Of a DNA stretch of 64,000 nucleotides, positions 1 through 9,105 are shown one piece after another (within the stretch, counting starts at the first letter, position 1; every line of letters starts with the position of its first letter). The notes under the pieces were generated by a model, which made no database searches, was not told the origin of the DNA, and worked only from the letters and a program-made list of their open reading frames with translations. The DNA is from SIG452 sp045638525. Its GTDB lineage: Bacteria; Bacillota; Clostridia; UMGS1840. The stretch spans positions 1 to 64,000 of the forward strand of contig JAZUBQ010000012.1 of assembly GCA_045638525.1 (NCBI GenBank), in the 5' to 3' direction. The position numbers were made by a program, and so were the translations under genes.

Positions 1-397
1 CAGCTAAGCCGCCGTAAATGTTTGCAGGGAAGAATTTCACTGTGGTAATTCCCAATTCCAACGCCTGCATAATTTCTGTGGGAGTTACACAACCGGGATA
101 ATATGGGATATTATGTTGCTGACATACTTCAGCAGCTCCAACAGAAAGTCCGGGAGATACAATAAACTTAGCACCTGCAGCAATTGCTTCTTCACACTGT
201 TTGGAATTGATAACGGTACCTGCACCGATATTCATATCGGGATATTTTTCTACCGCTAATTTAATAGCCTCTGCAGCACAAGCGGTACGGAATGTAATTT
301 CTGCACAGTTGATATCATTTGCTTTTAAGGCAGACAGAATTTTATCTACTTCGCTTAATTCTTTAATTACTACAACGGGAATATATTTGTCCATCAT
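1..397 (-). CDS. eda: KDPG/KHG aldolase, C-terminus cut off by window edge
   Basis: The 132 visible residues are the N-terminal part of a class I aldolase that splits 2-keto-3-deoxy-6-phosphogluconate into pyruvate and glyceraldehyde 3-phosphate, the last step of uronate catabolism. Diagnostic family stretches are CAEITFRTACA (substrate-side Glu and Arg), NIGAGTVI, AGAKFIVSPG and YPGCVTPTEI followed by VKFFPA, which carries the Schiff-base lysine. The start ATG lies 7 bases after AGGAGG and overlaps the stop of the upstream GH65 gene (ATGA). This placement makes it the last visible gene of the uronate operon. KDG kinase, needed to form its substrate, is not visible and may lie beyond the left edge. 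Confidence 0.93.
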   Translation of the reverse strand, partial: MMDKYIPVVVIKELSEVDKILSALKANDINCAEITFRTACAAEAIKLAVEKYPDMNIGAGTVINSKQCEEAIAAGAKFIVSPGLSVGAAEVCQQHNIPYYPGCVTPTEIMQALELGITTVKFFPANIYGGLA

Positions 398-2541
398 TTT
401 GTTACCTCCTTGATTGTTCCCTGCTTCTTATCAATCGTAATCTGATAAAGCTTATCTAAAAATTTCAGTTTGAATTTCATACCGTTCCAATGGGTGGGTA
501 AATTGGGTTCGCAAACCAATTTATCATCCAGGATGCGAATACCCGCAAAACCATTAATGGCAACAATCCACGCACCGCCTTCAGATGCCGGATGGGTGCC
601 CCCAATATAGATAAGACCTGCCCACTCTTTACCGCCCGGCGTCAAATCTGCCTTAGCGGATTTTAAGAAGAAGGGGTACGCCACATCAGTTTTTCCTGTC
701 TGGCAAGCAACCAAGGAATACATACAAGCAGAAAGGGACGAACCGTGCTCGGTTCTGGGTTCGTAATACTCCCAGTTTTTTTGCATCAGTTCTTTGGTAT
801 ATTCATCCTGAAAAATACTCATCATCGCAATCACGTCTGCCTGCTTGATAACCTGAGTCTGGCTGGCAACACCGTATGCCCCGCCCCAATATTCTTTTTC
901 ATCCAACAATCTGGAACGAACAGTGGCAACAGAAGTATCTTCTAATGAAAAATAGCCGTCAAACTGTTCTATGATACCATCTTCATTGGGTTCTTTGATT
1001 TTGATATTTTCATAGGAATCCCAAAAGATATTCTGTAAGTTTTCTAAATCATATTTTCGGGAAAGTTCATGATAGGTATCTTCATCCAATTTCCCAATCA
1101 TATCATAAGCAGTTTGGAAGGTAAGCTTCGCCATACGGTTGGTATAAACATTATTGTTTACCCGTTCGTGATACTCGTCAGGACCAACCACATCATAGAT
1201 TTCATAGAAATTGCTATCTGCTTTTCTAAGAAGCAAAGAACGGTACATCTTCGCACATTCAATGATAACCTCCATTGCCCCTTCTTTTAAAATGCTTGTA
1301 TCACCCGTAGCACGGATATATTTTACAATCGAATACACCACAGCACTGGAAACATGATACTGCTTATCACGAAAATGTGTACGCATCGGGCGTTTGGTAA
1401 ACACATCCACCACATTAAAGTCAGAACAACCTTCAAAACCGCCTTCCTGACTTTCCCAAGCGTAATAGGCACCGTCCAAGTTATATTCTCTTGCCTTGTT
1501 TTTTGCACCTTCTAAGGTATCAATACGGTAGCCAATCAAAGTTTTAGCAATTTCGGGTTCGGTGTGCATATAATAATCAATCATAAACATTTCCGTATCC
1601 CAGAATACCGCACCTTTATATACCTGACCCGATAATCCGCGAGCTGCAATAGATTTATTCTTCATATTTCTGGGTGCAATACAATTTAAGTGATACAAAG
1701 AATAATTCAAAGCAAATTCTGCTTCTTCGTCTCCATCTATTTCTACATAAGATTTATCCCAAATGTCTGCCCAAGCGGCAATATGTTTTTCTTTTTCGGA
1801 TTCATAGGTGATATCACAAAGATTTTCTTTATTTTCAAAATCATCACAAGAGGTAGAAACACTTGCAATTTTTGTGAAGGCATATTCTTCCCCTGCTTTT
1901 GCAGATACCTTCACAGTGGTGTAAGCAGAATAATCATCAGTATATTTTTTGCACACACCATCGAAATCATAAGATACCTTTTGCTCGGTTACTATAGTAA
2001 TTCCTTTTTCACCGGTTACACCGGTCACTTTATCGGATTCCACCGTCAAGGTTACAAAGTGAGGACCATTAATATCCCACACATCACCGTCAACTGCAGT
2101 TACAATCTCAATATCGCAATCATAATCAGCCAAAACAGAGTATTTCATACCAATCAGATGCTGATTTGCCATACTTGCAAACCTTTCGCAAGACACGGTA
2201 ATTTTGCCTTTTCCTGTTTGCCACACAGTTTTTCTTTCGTGAATTGCGGTTTCAATATTCACACTCTGTTCGTGAGAAAATGGTTCCTTATCAGGAAGTG
2301 TAAAGATTTCACCATCCACTTTGACATAGGTAAACAACGGATTCGGAGCATTTACCGATTCACGCCATTTTTCTCCTACCTTATCGTAAATTCCTGCAAG
2401 GTTCACGCAAGGCATATTCCCTTTCAGGTATTCTTCCATGGTGCCGCGAACACCGAAATAGCCGTTTCCCGTTAAAAATTTATTTCCGTTAAAAGCGATA
2501 TGTTTTTCTTCAAACACATCTGTTTTTAAAAGTTTATTCAA
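394..2541 (-). CDS. GH65 disaccharide phosphorylase (maltose/kojibiose/trehalose phosphorylase family)
   Basis: A cytoplasmic inverting phosphorylase of about 715 residues, close to the usual 750 of the family. It would split an alpha-linked glucosyl disaccharide with phosphate to give beta-glucose 1-phosphate. The catalytic-acid motif VGPDEYHE is near residues 452-459 (Glu about 456). The phosphate-side motif GGTHPASEGG is near the C-terminus, and the (alpha/alpha)6 barrel signatures KGAVFWDTEMF and YYAWESQEG are present. No signal peptide is seen. The start is taken as TTG, 6 bases after GAGGTG; an in-frame GTG at 2550 overlaps that ribosome site and is less likely. The aglycone cannot be told from the sequence; rhamnose or glucose acceptors are both known in the family. 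Confidence 0.9.
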   Translation of the reverse strand: MNKLLKTDVFEEKHIAFNGNKFLTGNGYFGVRGTMEEYLKGNMPCVNLAGIYDKVGEKWRESVNAPNPLFTYVKVDGEIFTLPDKEPFSHEQSVNIETAIHERKTVWQTGKGKITVSCERFASMANQHLIGMKYSVLADYDCDIEIVTAVDGDVWDINGPHFVTLTVESDKVTGVTGEKGITIVTEQKVSYDFDGVCKKYTDDYSAYTTVKVSAKAGEEYAFTKIASVSTSCDDFENKENLCDITYESEKEKHIAAWADIWDKSYVEIDGDEEAEFALNYSLYHLNCIAPRNMKNKSIAARGLSGQVYKGAVFWDTEMFMIDYYMHTEPEIAKTLIGYRIDTLEGAKNKAREYNLDGAYYAWESQEGGFEGCSDFNVVDVFTKRPMRTHFRDKQYHVSSAVVYSIVKYIRATGDTSILKEGAMEVIIECAKMYRSLLLRKADSNFYEIYDVVGPDEYHERVNNNVYTNRMAKLTFQTAYDMIGKLDEDTYHELSRKYDLENLQNIFWDSYENIKIKEPNEDGIIEQFDGYFSLEDTSVATVRSRLLDEKEYWGGAYGVASQTQVIKQADVIAMMSIFQDEYTKELMQKNWEYYEPRTEHGSSLSACMYSLVACQTGKTDVAYPFFLKSAKADLTPGGKEWAGLIYIGGTHPASEGGAWIVAINGFAGIRILDDKLVCEPNLPTHWNGMKFKLKFLDKLYQITIDKKQGTIKEVTK

Positions 2542-2611
2542 TGATATCACCTCGTAAATGCTATATCACATAGCAGGTATTGCTCCTGCCTTACGATTAT
2601 TGTTATATAAT

Positions 2612-3292
2612 TTACAGAATTTTCTCCAGTTCGTTCCAGATTAATTCTGCAATGGTTTTCATTCCTAAATCTCCGGGATGATTTGCAATACCGGTATGTT
2701 CAAACAAACCGATTGCTTTCATCTTGTCATCTTCACCAAGGTCACCAAGATAAATACAAGGATAACCGCGTTCCTCTGCCACACGGGCAATCGTATCATC
2801 ACCCGGATGTTTCCAAAATCCTGTGGTAACCACAATCTTCGCTTCTCCGGTAGGATTCAGATAATCAATCAGATTTCGGTATTCACGGTAAAATGCATCT
2901 TTATCGAAATCCTTATGAGGGCAATTTTCAATCATGCGAAAGACAATGATATCTGCTTGGAATTCTCTGGCATTTTTGTATTCTTCCAACACTTCTGTGC
3001 CGTTTTGATACTGTCTTTCCCAATTGGCAACCTGACATAAACAAAAACGCGAATCAGGTACCAGTTGATTGAATTTATCAACCAAAATATGTACATAATC
3101 CTTTTCCAATGCAGATGCAGCCATTCCCCAATCCCAAAACCAGCCAATTTCTTCCAGCACCCCGTGTTTTGTGATAGAGTTGCCAACAAACATTACTTTT
3201 TTTCCGTTCCCTTCTTCCCGGATAAAAGTAACATAAGATTTCTTTTTCAATTGATTTTTCGCAGAAACATTATTTTTTTCTATTTGTTTCAT
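2612..3292 (-). CDS. SGNH/GDSL-type hydrolase, small cytoplasmic form
   Basis: A 226-residue SGNH-superfamily esterase or lipase-fold protein. Block I is FVGNSITKHG with the nucleophile Ser about 39, and the C-terminal block is NHPGDLGM with the catalytic His about 205. There is no signal peptide, so it probably acts inside the cell, for example removing acetyl groups from imported oligosaccharides; that substrate is inference from its place between a DMT transporter and a GH65 phosphorylase. It starts 22 bases after the transporter stop, with a GAGAGG ribosome site. The residue order around the His (HPGD rather than DxxH) is a common variation in this family, but I cannot name a subfamily. 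Confidence 0.8.
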   Translation of the reverse strand: MKQIEKNNVSAKNQLKKKSYVTFIREEGNGKKVMFVGNSITKHGVLEEIGWFWDWGMAASALEKDYVHILVDKFNQLVPDSRFCLCQVANWERQYQNGTEVLEEYKNAREFQADIIVFRMIENCPHKDFDKDAFYREYRNLIDYLNPTGEAKIVVTTGFWKHPGDDTIARVAEERGYPCIYLGDLGEDDKMKAIGLFEHTGIANHPGDLGMKTIAELIWNELEKIL

Positions 3293-3314
3293 TTTTTACA
3301 CCCTCTCTTTTTTA

Positions 3315-4172
3315 CTATACGAAACAAATGCAAATAAGCGATAAAAGTCCGCCAATAAGACCTACCAACTGTTTTTTTGTAATCTGTTCTTTAAAAAATA
3401 CTACAGATGCGACAGAGCTTAAGATGACTGCCGAACCATTCACCACAGGGAATAAAATCTGGCTGGGTACAGTTCCTGAAAGCTTTAAATTAAAATAGTG
3501 CATTGAAAAATAGCAAAGTCCGCATGCCAATGAAATGATGTAAAACTGTTTTCCGTGCTTTTTGGTTGTTGGTTGTGTTTTACTCATCACAATTGCAAAA
3601 ATGATAGAGCAAACAAATGCAACTGCCAGGAATGATGCTGCCTCACCTTTATACGGTGAACTTTGGTGTAATTTTTGAATGACACCGATAACGCCTAAAA
3701 ACACAAATGCTATGATACAAAGAATTGCCCATTTCGCGGAATACTTTGCAGTGGTATCCCCTTTTGGTGCACTAATTGACAAATAGATAAAGAAAATAAG
3801 TACTGCAACTGCGATTAACTTGGGGATGCTGAGTGCTTCTCCAAACATCACCGCACCTGACAGGGTGGGAATAATCATAGATGCCGTGGTAACAAGAATT
3901 GTGATATGCATTGGTCCTTCTTTTAATGCCTGCATCTTAAAGACACTACTGAGCAGTATGCATACACCAAACAGAATCCCCATTAAAAATGTGTATAGAG
4001 AAATTCCTGTAGAGAATGACATAACTCCGAATAACACAACACATAGAAGGTATCCGAAAATATTAAAATAATACGAATCGCCTTTTTCCTTCAGCGATAC
4101 TTTTGCAACGGTGTTGTACAACACATTTTGCACTACTGTTGCAATCATAGGTACTAAAAGTATTGAATACAT
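3315..4172 (-). CDS. DMT-superfamily (EamA-like) transporter
   Basis: A 285-residue polytopic membrane protein with about ten hydrophobic segments in the two-fold 5+5 arrangement typical of drug/metabolite transporters. The start ATG overlaps the stop of the alpha-galactosidase gene (TAATG) and follows GGAAGG, so the two are translationally coupled; a longer in-frame reading from a TTG at 4202 has no support. Its position in a uronate/galactoside operon suggests transport of a sugar, sugar acid or breakdown product across the inner membrane. The substrate and direction cannot be read from the sequence. A second, distantly similar DMT protein is at 41967-42866. Confidence 0.85.
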   Translation of the reverse strand: MYSILLVPMIATVVQNVLYNTVAKVSLKEKGDSYYFNIFGYLLCVVLFGVMSFSTGISLYTFLMGILFGVCILLSSVFKMQALKEGPMHITILVTTASMIIPTLSGAVMFGEALSIPKLIAVAVLIFFIYLSISAPKGDTTAKYSAKWAILCIIAFVFLGVIGVIQKLHQSSPYKGEAASFLAVAFVCSIIFAIVMSKTQPTTKKHGKQFYIISLACGLCYFSMHYFNLKLSGTVPSQILFPVVNGSAVILSSVASVVFFKEQITKKQLVGLIGGLLSLICICFV

Positions 4173-6064
4173 TACTCTGTTTCTTCCTTCCTTTGATAGC
4201 AAATGATTGTACTCATTCTCTTTTCGGCCAATGTAATTGTTAATTTGCTTTCACCAATATACTTTTCATCTGTATCGATATTTTCGTAAATATATTCACC
4301 ATTGGACACACCCTTCAGAGTAATACCAACCGTATCAAACGGTGAACCACTACGGCGAAATGCCATCACAATACCACTTTGGGTCTTAGGATCGTTATAC
4401 TGCCAGATTGTCCACGATGTGCTATCGAAAACAACAGAACCGTGATTATAAAAATCCATAGACATATACCGACGGATTTTTCTGTATTCATCGGTGATCT
4501 TTTTCACCCATACAAAATCTTTTTCATCCATCGTTTGGAATATAGCATTATAAAAAGCGCCACCCCAACTTGATGAATAAGAACTTCTGATTGCATAGGT
4601 ATCATTTTTTCTTTTGCTGGTGCAACCATTATAGGGCAAATAACAAGATATATTGGAGTTATGTGCCTGAAGCACCTCGGGATTCTCGTTGAAATTACAT
4701 TGATAATCACTTCTGAAAAACGGAATCGAGCGTTTCAAAGTTTCAATATCAATTCTTCTTCCGCCACTTGCACAGTTATCAATAATAATTTGGGGGAACT
4801 TTTCTAAAATATAATCCCATACCCGATACATTCCCATAATATGCTTGATTTCGGTAATCCCCTGTCTGTCTTCCTCGTCATTGGCCTTGCAGAATGCATC
4901 CAATTTTGTATTAAAATCCTGGCGATAACAAGATAAATCCAAACGATTTACAAATTCTTCAATCATTCGGCAGACATATTCTAATGCATCTTGATTGCCG
5001 TAATTTAAAAGTTGACTTTTGGTATCAGGTAATGTTAAAAACCATTCCGGATGTTCTTTTATAAGTTCAGTTCCTTCAATTGCTCTTTCCGGTTCAAACC
5101 AGAGCATCAGTTTCATTCCGGCTTCTTTCGCACAATCCGAAACATCCTGTAGCCCATTGGGATGAACGCGCGGATTCACAATCCACTCTCCGGTATGAGC
5201 CCACCAATCTCCGCTAAAAGTCTCATCACATTTTTCACAGTTTCCGTACCAACCGGCATCAATCCATACATCTTCGAATTTGATGTCATGCTGTTTGAGT
5301 TCATTAATTCTTTTTTTCATTTCCGCACTGGTAAGACCACCCCAAAGCTCATACGCCAGGAGTCCGTCACGGTCGGCGAAAGTACAACTTTTATGCGAAA
5401 AGTAGTTTTTTATCAAATTTCGGAATTTGTTATGTTTGTCCTCTTTAGAATGATACTTCATAATTAAAATAGAAGAGGTTCGAATTTCTTCTCCGGATTT
5501 TAAATAAAAATCTGTTTTTGCAAGTCCGGTTCTGATTTTGATTCCTTCCTCGCATTTTGCAAATTCTGCTCTCCAGCTGCCTGTCCAGCCAATTGCGACA
5601 ATATATCCGTTTCCGGATGCGGTAACATCAAAAAACGGCATCATCCCATCACTTGATCTTCCACCCACATTGGCAAAACTTTTGGTTTTTTCGGGAGTTT
5701 TATCCAGATATTCATAGTTGAAACCATATTCGATAGCGCTGGCCGGGTCATTTTCCCAATAATAATGACTATCAATCATCCCGTTCATTGTAATAATGCA
5801 AGCATCATCACACTCTGGCTTATATCCCGGTTTTTTATTCTCAGGAAATGAAAGTGGCAGCATTGTGTCACAATCAAGAATCTCGGAAATCATTCCGCTG
5901 TTGGTTTCAGATGAGTTTTTAAAAAACAAAACCCATTCCAACGCATCGTATTCCTGATATTCTTTTGTGATTTTGGTAACCGTAACACCATTTGCAAGCT
6001 CGGTTATTTCCTTGGATGAATTTATGATTTCTCCGTTATATTTCAAACTAAAATTCGGTTTCAT
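4172..6064 (-). CDS. GH36-type alpha-galactosidase
   Basis: A 630-residue cytoplasmic retaining glycosidase of family GH36. The nucleophile motif CYRQDFN puts the catalytic Asp at about 383, and the acid/base motif FFRSDYQ puts the second Asp at about 453. Other family stretches are WIDAGWYGN, KLMLWFEPERA and NCASGGRRID. An N-terminal beta-sandwich (about 1-220) precedes the TIM barrel. It likely removes terminal alpha-galactose from imported oligosaccharides. It has a GGGGGA ribosome site, sits 28 bases downstream of the phosphotriesterase-like gene and ends in a TAATG coupling with the transporter. It is shorter than the roughly 730-residue classical members, mainly at the termini. Confidence 0.9.
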   Translation of the reverse strand: MKPNFSLKYNGEIINSSKEITELANGVTVTKITKEYQEYDALEWVLFFKNSSETNSGMISEILDCDTMLPLSFPENKKPGYKPECDDACIITMNGMIDSHYYWENDPASAIEYGFNYEYLDKTPEKTKSFANVGGRSSDGMMPFFDVTASGNGYIVAIGWTGSWRAEFAKCEEGIKIRTGLAKTDFYLKSGEEIRTSSILIMKYHSKEDKHNKFRNLIKNYFSHKSCTFADRDGLLAYELWGGLTSAEMKKRINELKQHDIKFEDVWIDAGWYGNCEKCDETFSGDWWAHTGEWIVNPRVHPNGLQDVSDCAKEAGMKLMLWFEPERAIEGTELIKEHPEWFLTLPDTKSQLLNYGNQDALEYVCRMIEEFVNRLDLSCYRQDFNTKLDAFCKANDEEDRQGITEIKHIMGMYRVWDYILEKFPQIIIDNCASGGRRIDIETLKRSIPFFRSDYQCNFNENPEVLQAHNSNISCYLPYNGCTSKRKNDTYAIRSSYSSSWGGAFYNAIFQTMDEKDFVWVKKITDEYRKIRRYMSMDFYNHGSVVFDSTSWTIWQYNDPKTQSGIVMAFRRSGSPFDTVGITLKGVSNGEYIYENIDTDEKYIGESKLTITLAEKRMSTIICYQRKEETE

Positions 6065-6092
6065 TGTAAATCCCCCGTTCTCTTATCTGAAT

Positions 6093-7010
6093 TTACGCAT
6101 CCAAAATATCTACGATATTTTGTCCTGTCATTTTTTTAAAATCTTCTTTAGAACCGCCAAAAACAGGATAAATGATCTCCTGCTGATAATTTAAAATATG
6201 CAGGTGTTCTTCCGCTGTTTTGTTCATTCCGGTATTATAGTCATCCGTAAAATCACTATAAATACTATGGTCACTGGATAAGCAAATACGGCTTGCATAT
6301 CCTTTTTTGCATAATTCAGTGAGGACTTTTGGAATCTCTTCTTTTCTTCTGGAACAATAATTTTGGTCCATCGCAATGTAACAGCCCTGATGCAATAAAG
6401 TTTCAAGATAGTCAACATCAGGATTGAGTCCGCAATGCCCTATAATGAGTTTTTCAGGATTTGCACCAAATTCAACCAGAAGCTTGATTTTCTCTTGAAC
6501 CTCTCCGCTGTGGGAACAATGCACATACATAGCAAGTCCGGTTTCGTTTTGAACCATAGCCATAGCGGTAAGCCGCTTTTTGGAATCATCAGAAATTTCT
6601 GCACCGTTGGATGCGCATTTTAAAATACCGGGTTTGATATTGGTTCCTTCCATCCCCTCACTACATTCTTTTAAAATCCATGTTGCAAGTTGTTTTGCAG
6701 TTCTGTTAACAGTAAACAAGTCAGGATAATAATAAAAACCCGTAGATGCCACAATTTTAACACCGGATTGCTCAGATACACGGTTTAAAATCTGCACATC
6801 TCTCCCCAAATCGCAAGGAGTGCCGTCCACAAAAAGTCCAAATCCTGATTTTTTTAAAATATTCGAAGCAAGGTTTATGATTTTTTCATCGTCAAACCAA
6901 CTTTTACCAAAGGTTTTTTTCATATCATTGGATGCAACACAGATATGTTCGTGTACACACGCTTTTCCGAAATCTGCCTTTTGAAGTGCGCCGGTCACCG
7001 TATAAATCAT
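6093..7010 (-). CDS. Phosphotriesterase-family metal-dependent hydrolase (amidohydrolase superfamily)
   Basis: A 305-residue TIM-barrel hydrolase of the phosphotriesterase/lactonase family. All metal-site landmarks can be placed: HEH at 20-22, the bridging Lys about 131 (ILKCAS), His about 164 (VHCSH), His about 192 (IGHCG) and Asp about 247 (SSDHS). No signal peptide is present. Members hydrolyse lactones or phosphoesters; many are only called phosphotriesterase-related. Sitting between glucuronate isomerase and alpha-galactosidase, opening of an aldono- or urono-lactone is an attractive role but is inference. A GGAGAGG ribosome site supports the start, 21 bases after the uxaC stop. Confidence 0.82.
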   Translation of the reverse strand: MIYTVTGALQKADFGKACVHEHICVASNDMKKTFGKSWFDDEKIINLASNILKKSGFGLFVDGTPCDLGRDVQILNRVSEQSGVKIVASTGFYYYPDLFTVNRTAKQLATWILKECSEGMEGTNIKPGILKCASNGAEISDDSKKRLTAMAMVQNETGLAMYVHCSHSGEVQEKIKLLVEFGANPEKLIIGHCGLNPDVDYLETLLHQGCYIAMDQNYCSRRKEEIPKVLTELCKKGYASRICLSSDHSIYSDFTDDYNTGMNKTAEEHLHILNYQQEIIYPVFGGSKEDFKKMTGQNIVDILDA

Positions 7011-7031
7011 TGAAAACCTCTCCTGTTATTC

Positions 7032-8255
7032 CTAAAACTCAAAATATTTCACTGCGTTGTCGTGGCAAATTCCTTTGATGACAAGTTCCAATGCTTTTTC
7101 ATCATTGGGATATTCACCATCTTCTACCCAACTTCCAATCAGATTACAAAGAATTCTTCTGAAATATTCATGTCTGGGATAAGATACAAAACTTCTGGAA
7201 TCCGTAAGCATTCCAATGAATGTGCCCAAAGAACCAAGATTTGCAAGTGCTTTTAACTGAGCTTCCATTCCATCTTTATTGTCGTTAAACCACCAACCCG
7301 AACCAAACTGTATTTTCCCTTTTGCAGGACCCTGTTGGAAATTTCCAATCATGGTTCCCAATACATAATTATCCTTCGGATTTAATGTGTAAAGAATAGT
7401 TTTGGGCAGAACGTTCTTCTGATCAAGTTTATTTAATAATCTGGATACGCCCTCGGCAATCTGAAAATCGTTAATAGAATCAAATCCTGTATCTGCTCCG
7501 AGTTGTTCAAACATTCTGGTATTATTGTTTCTGAGCGCACCAATATGCAACTGCCATACCCAGCCTCTTTTTGCATATTCTTCTCCTAAAAATACCAGCT
7601 CTTCAATGATATCATCATTCATTGTATCAATGGAATGGTCTGATAATTTGCATCCCATTTCCCCAAAATAATCCATTCTCTCTGTGATATCGGCTCTGAT
7701 ATCTGATAAATCAGGTCGAAAGGTGGGTAGCACTTTCACAGAAAAATCTTTTAGCTGTTTGTGATACTCCAAAGAATCATACGGATTATCTGTAGTGCAA
7801 ATCACTTCAACATTGGATTTCTTAATCAATTCCTGAGCTGAAAATGAATCATCTGCCAGTTTCTCATTCACGATATCCCAGATTCTTTTTGCACTATCTT
7901 CACTAAGAATCTCATCAATATCAAAATATCTTTTCAATTCCAGATGTGTCCAATGATATAGCGGATTACCAATGAGATATGGCATAATTTTCGCAAAACA
8001 TGCCCATTTCTCATAGTCATCGGCTTTTCCTGTTATGTATTCTTCCGTGATGCCCATTGTGCGCATCTGACGCCATTTATAATGGTCACCACCTAAAAAC
8101 AAATCATAAGCATTTTTAAACTTATAATTTTCGGCAATCATTTTTGGTGATAAATGGCAATGATAATCGATAATGGGCAAATCTTTTGCAAATTGATGAT
8201 ACAATCTTTTTGCTGTTTCATTTTTCAGCATAAAATCGTTACTAATAAAGTTCAT
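7032..8255 (-). CDS. uxaC: Glucuronate isomerase
   Basis: Converts D-glucuronate to D-fructuronate (and D-galacturonate to D-tagaturonate), the first cytoplasmic step of hexuronate catabolism. The protein is about 407 residues, somewhat shorter than the E. coli enzyme (about 470). It shows the family signature IIDYHCHLSPK near residue 30, WRQMRTMGI, VICTTDNP, LHIGALRNNN and GMLTDSRSF. The chosen ATG at 8255 has a GGAG about 10 bases ahead, lies 4 bases after the SDR stop and begins at the usual N-terminus; the longer in-frame extension to 8306 is not supported. It works with the neighbouring oxidoreductase and mannonate dehydratase. Confidence 0.95.
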   Translation of the reverse strand: MNFISNDFMLKNETAKRLYHQFAKDLPIIDYHCHLSPKMIAENYKFKNAYDLFLGGDHYKWRQMRTMGITEEYITGKADDYEKWACFAKIMPYLIGNPLYHWTHLELKRYFDIDEILSEDSAKRIWDIVNEKLADDSFSAQELIKKSNVEVICTTDNPYDSLEYHKQLKDFSVKVLPTFRPDLSDIRADITERMDYFGEMGCKLSDHSIDTMNDDIIEELVFLGEEYAKRGWVWQLHIGALRNNNTRMFEQLGADTGFDSINDFQIAEGVSRLLNKLDQKNVLPKTILYTLNPKDNYVLGTMIGNFQQGPAKGKIQFGSGWWFNDNKDGMEAQLKALANLGSLGTFIGMLTDSRSFVSYPRHEYFRRILCNLIGSWVEDGEYPNDEKALELVIKGICHDNAVKYFEF

Positions 8256-8259
8256 AGTC

Positions 8260-9105
8260 TTATACTCCACTATAAGCAGAAAATCCGCCGTCAACAGGCA
8301 CAACAATGCCGGTCACGAATCCCGATGCATCTTTGGAAAGCAAAAATAACAGTGTTCCGATTAACTCCTCTGCTTTGCCGAATCTTCCCATCGGTGTTGC
8401 AGACAAAATTTTATCGGTTCTCGGAGTAGGTGTTCCATCTTCGTTAAACAGTAATTTTTCGTTCTGTTTGGTTACAAAAAATCCGGGTGCAATTGCGTTA
8501 CAACGAATATTCGTTTTGGAAAAATGGACTGCAAGCCATTGTGTGAAGTTTGAAATAGCTGCTTTTGCACCGCTGTATGCAGGGATTTTTGTAAGAGGTG
8601 TAAATGCATTCATACTGGAAATATTGATGATACTTGCATCCTCTTTATCCAGCATATCTTTGGCAAACACCTGAGTAGGCAGAAGAGTACCCAAGAAATT
8701 CAGGTTAAACACAAACTCTACTCCTGCTTGATCCAGATCAAAGAATGTTTTAAGATTCCCCATATCCTCTTTGGAAAAATATTCATGATCGGTAGTTGCT
8801 TTAGGGTTATTTCCACCGGCTCCGTTAATTAAGATATCGCAGGTTCCAAAATCAGAAAGAATCTTCTGATGGGCTTCTTCAATACTATTCTTATCAAGCA
8901 CATTACAAGCATATCCTTTTGCTATCCCGCCATTTGCAACAATGCCTTCTGCATTGGCTTTAGCTGCTGCTTCATTGAGATCCAAAAGCGCCACTTTAGC
9001 GCCGGTTTTTGCTATGGCTTTCGCAAAGAAAGAACATAAAACACCGCCGGCTCCGGTAATTACAACCACTTTATTACTTAAATCTATTTCAAATGGTAAT
9101 TTCAT
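8260..9105 (-). CDS. uxuB: SDR-family D-mannonate oxidoreductase (fructuronate reductase)
   Basis: A 281-residue short-chain dehydrogenase predicted to reduce D-fructuronate to D-mannonate with NAD(P)H. The Rossmann motif TGAGGVL is at 17-23, NGAGG at 94-98, the catalytic Ser at about 163-164 and YSGAK at 177-181. Bacillus and other Firmicutes use an SDR protein (YjmF type) for this step instead of the E. coli long-chain enzyme. The functional assignment rests on the position directly between mannonate dehydratase and glucuronate isomerase. The ATG overlaps the uxuA stop (TAATG) and follows AAAAGGAG. Another SDR specificity is possible but unlikely here. Confidence 0.85.
   Translation of the reverse strand: MKLPFEIDLSNKVVVITGAGGVLCSFFAKAIAKTGAKVALLDLNEAAAKANAEGIVANGGIAKGYACNVLDKNSIEEAHQKILSDFGTCDILINGAGGNNPKATTDHEYFSKEDMGNLKTFFDLDQAGVEFVFNLNFLGTLLPTQVFAKDMLDKEDASIINISSMNAFTPLTKIPAYSGAKAAISNFTQWLAVHFSKTNIRCNAIAPGFFVTKQNEKLLFNEDGTPTPRTDKILSATPMGRFGKAEELIGTLLFLLSKDASGFVTGIVVPVDGGFSAYSGV

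Noticed and set aside
1690..2475. Long plus-strand open frame of 261 codons opposite the GH65 gene
   Set aside because: Composition is Phe/Ile-rich as expected of an antisense shadow, no ribosome site, and the opposite strand has a complete GH65 enzyme with catalytic motifs.
8255..8306. Longer N-terminus for glucuronate isomerase
   Set aside because: The extension would overlap the end of the oxidoreductase gene and lacks a ribosome site, while the ATG at 8255 has one and fits family N-termini.
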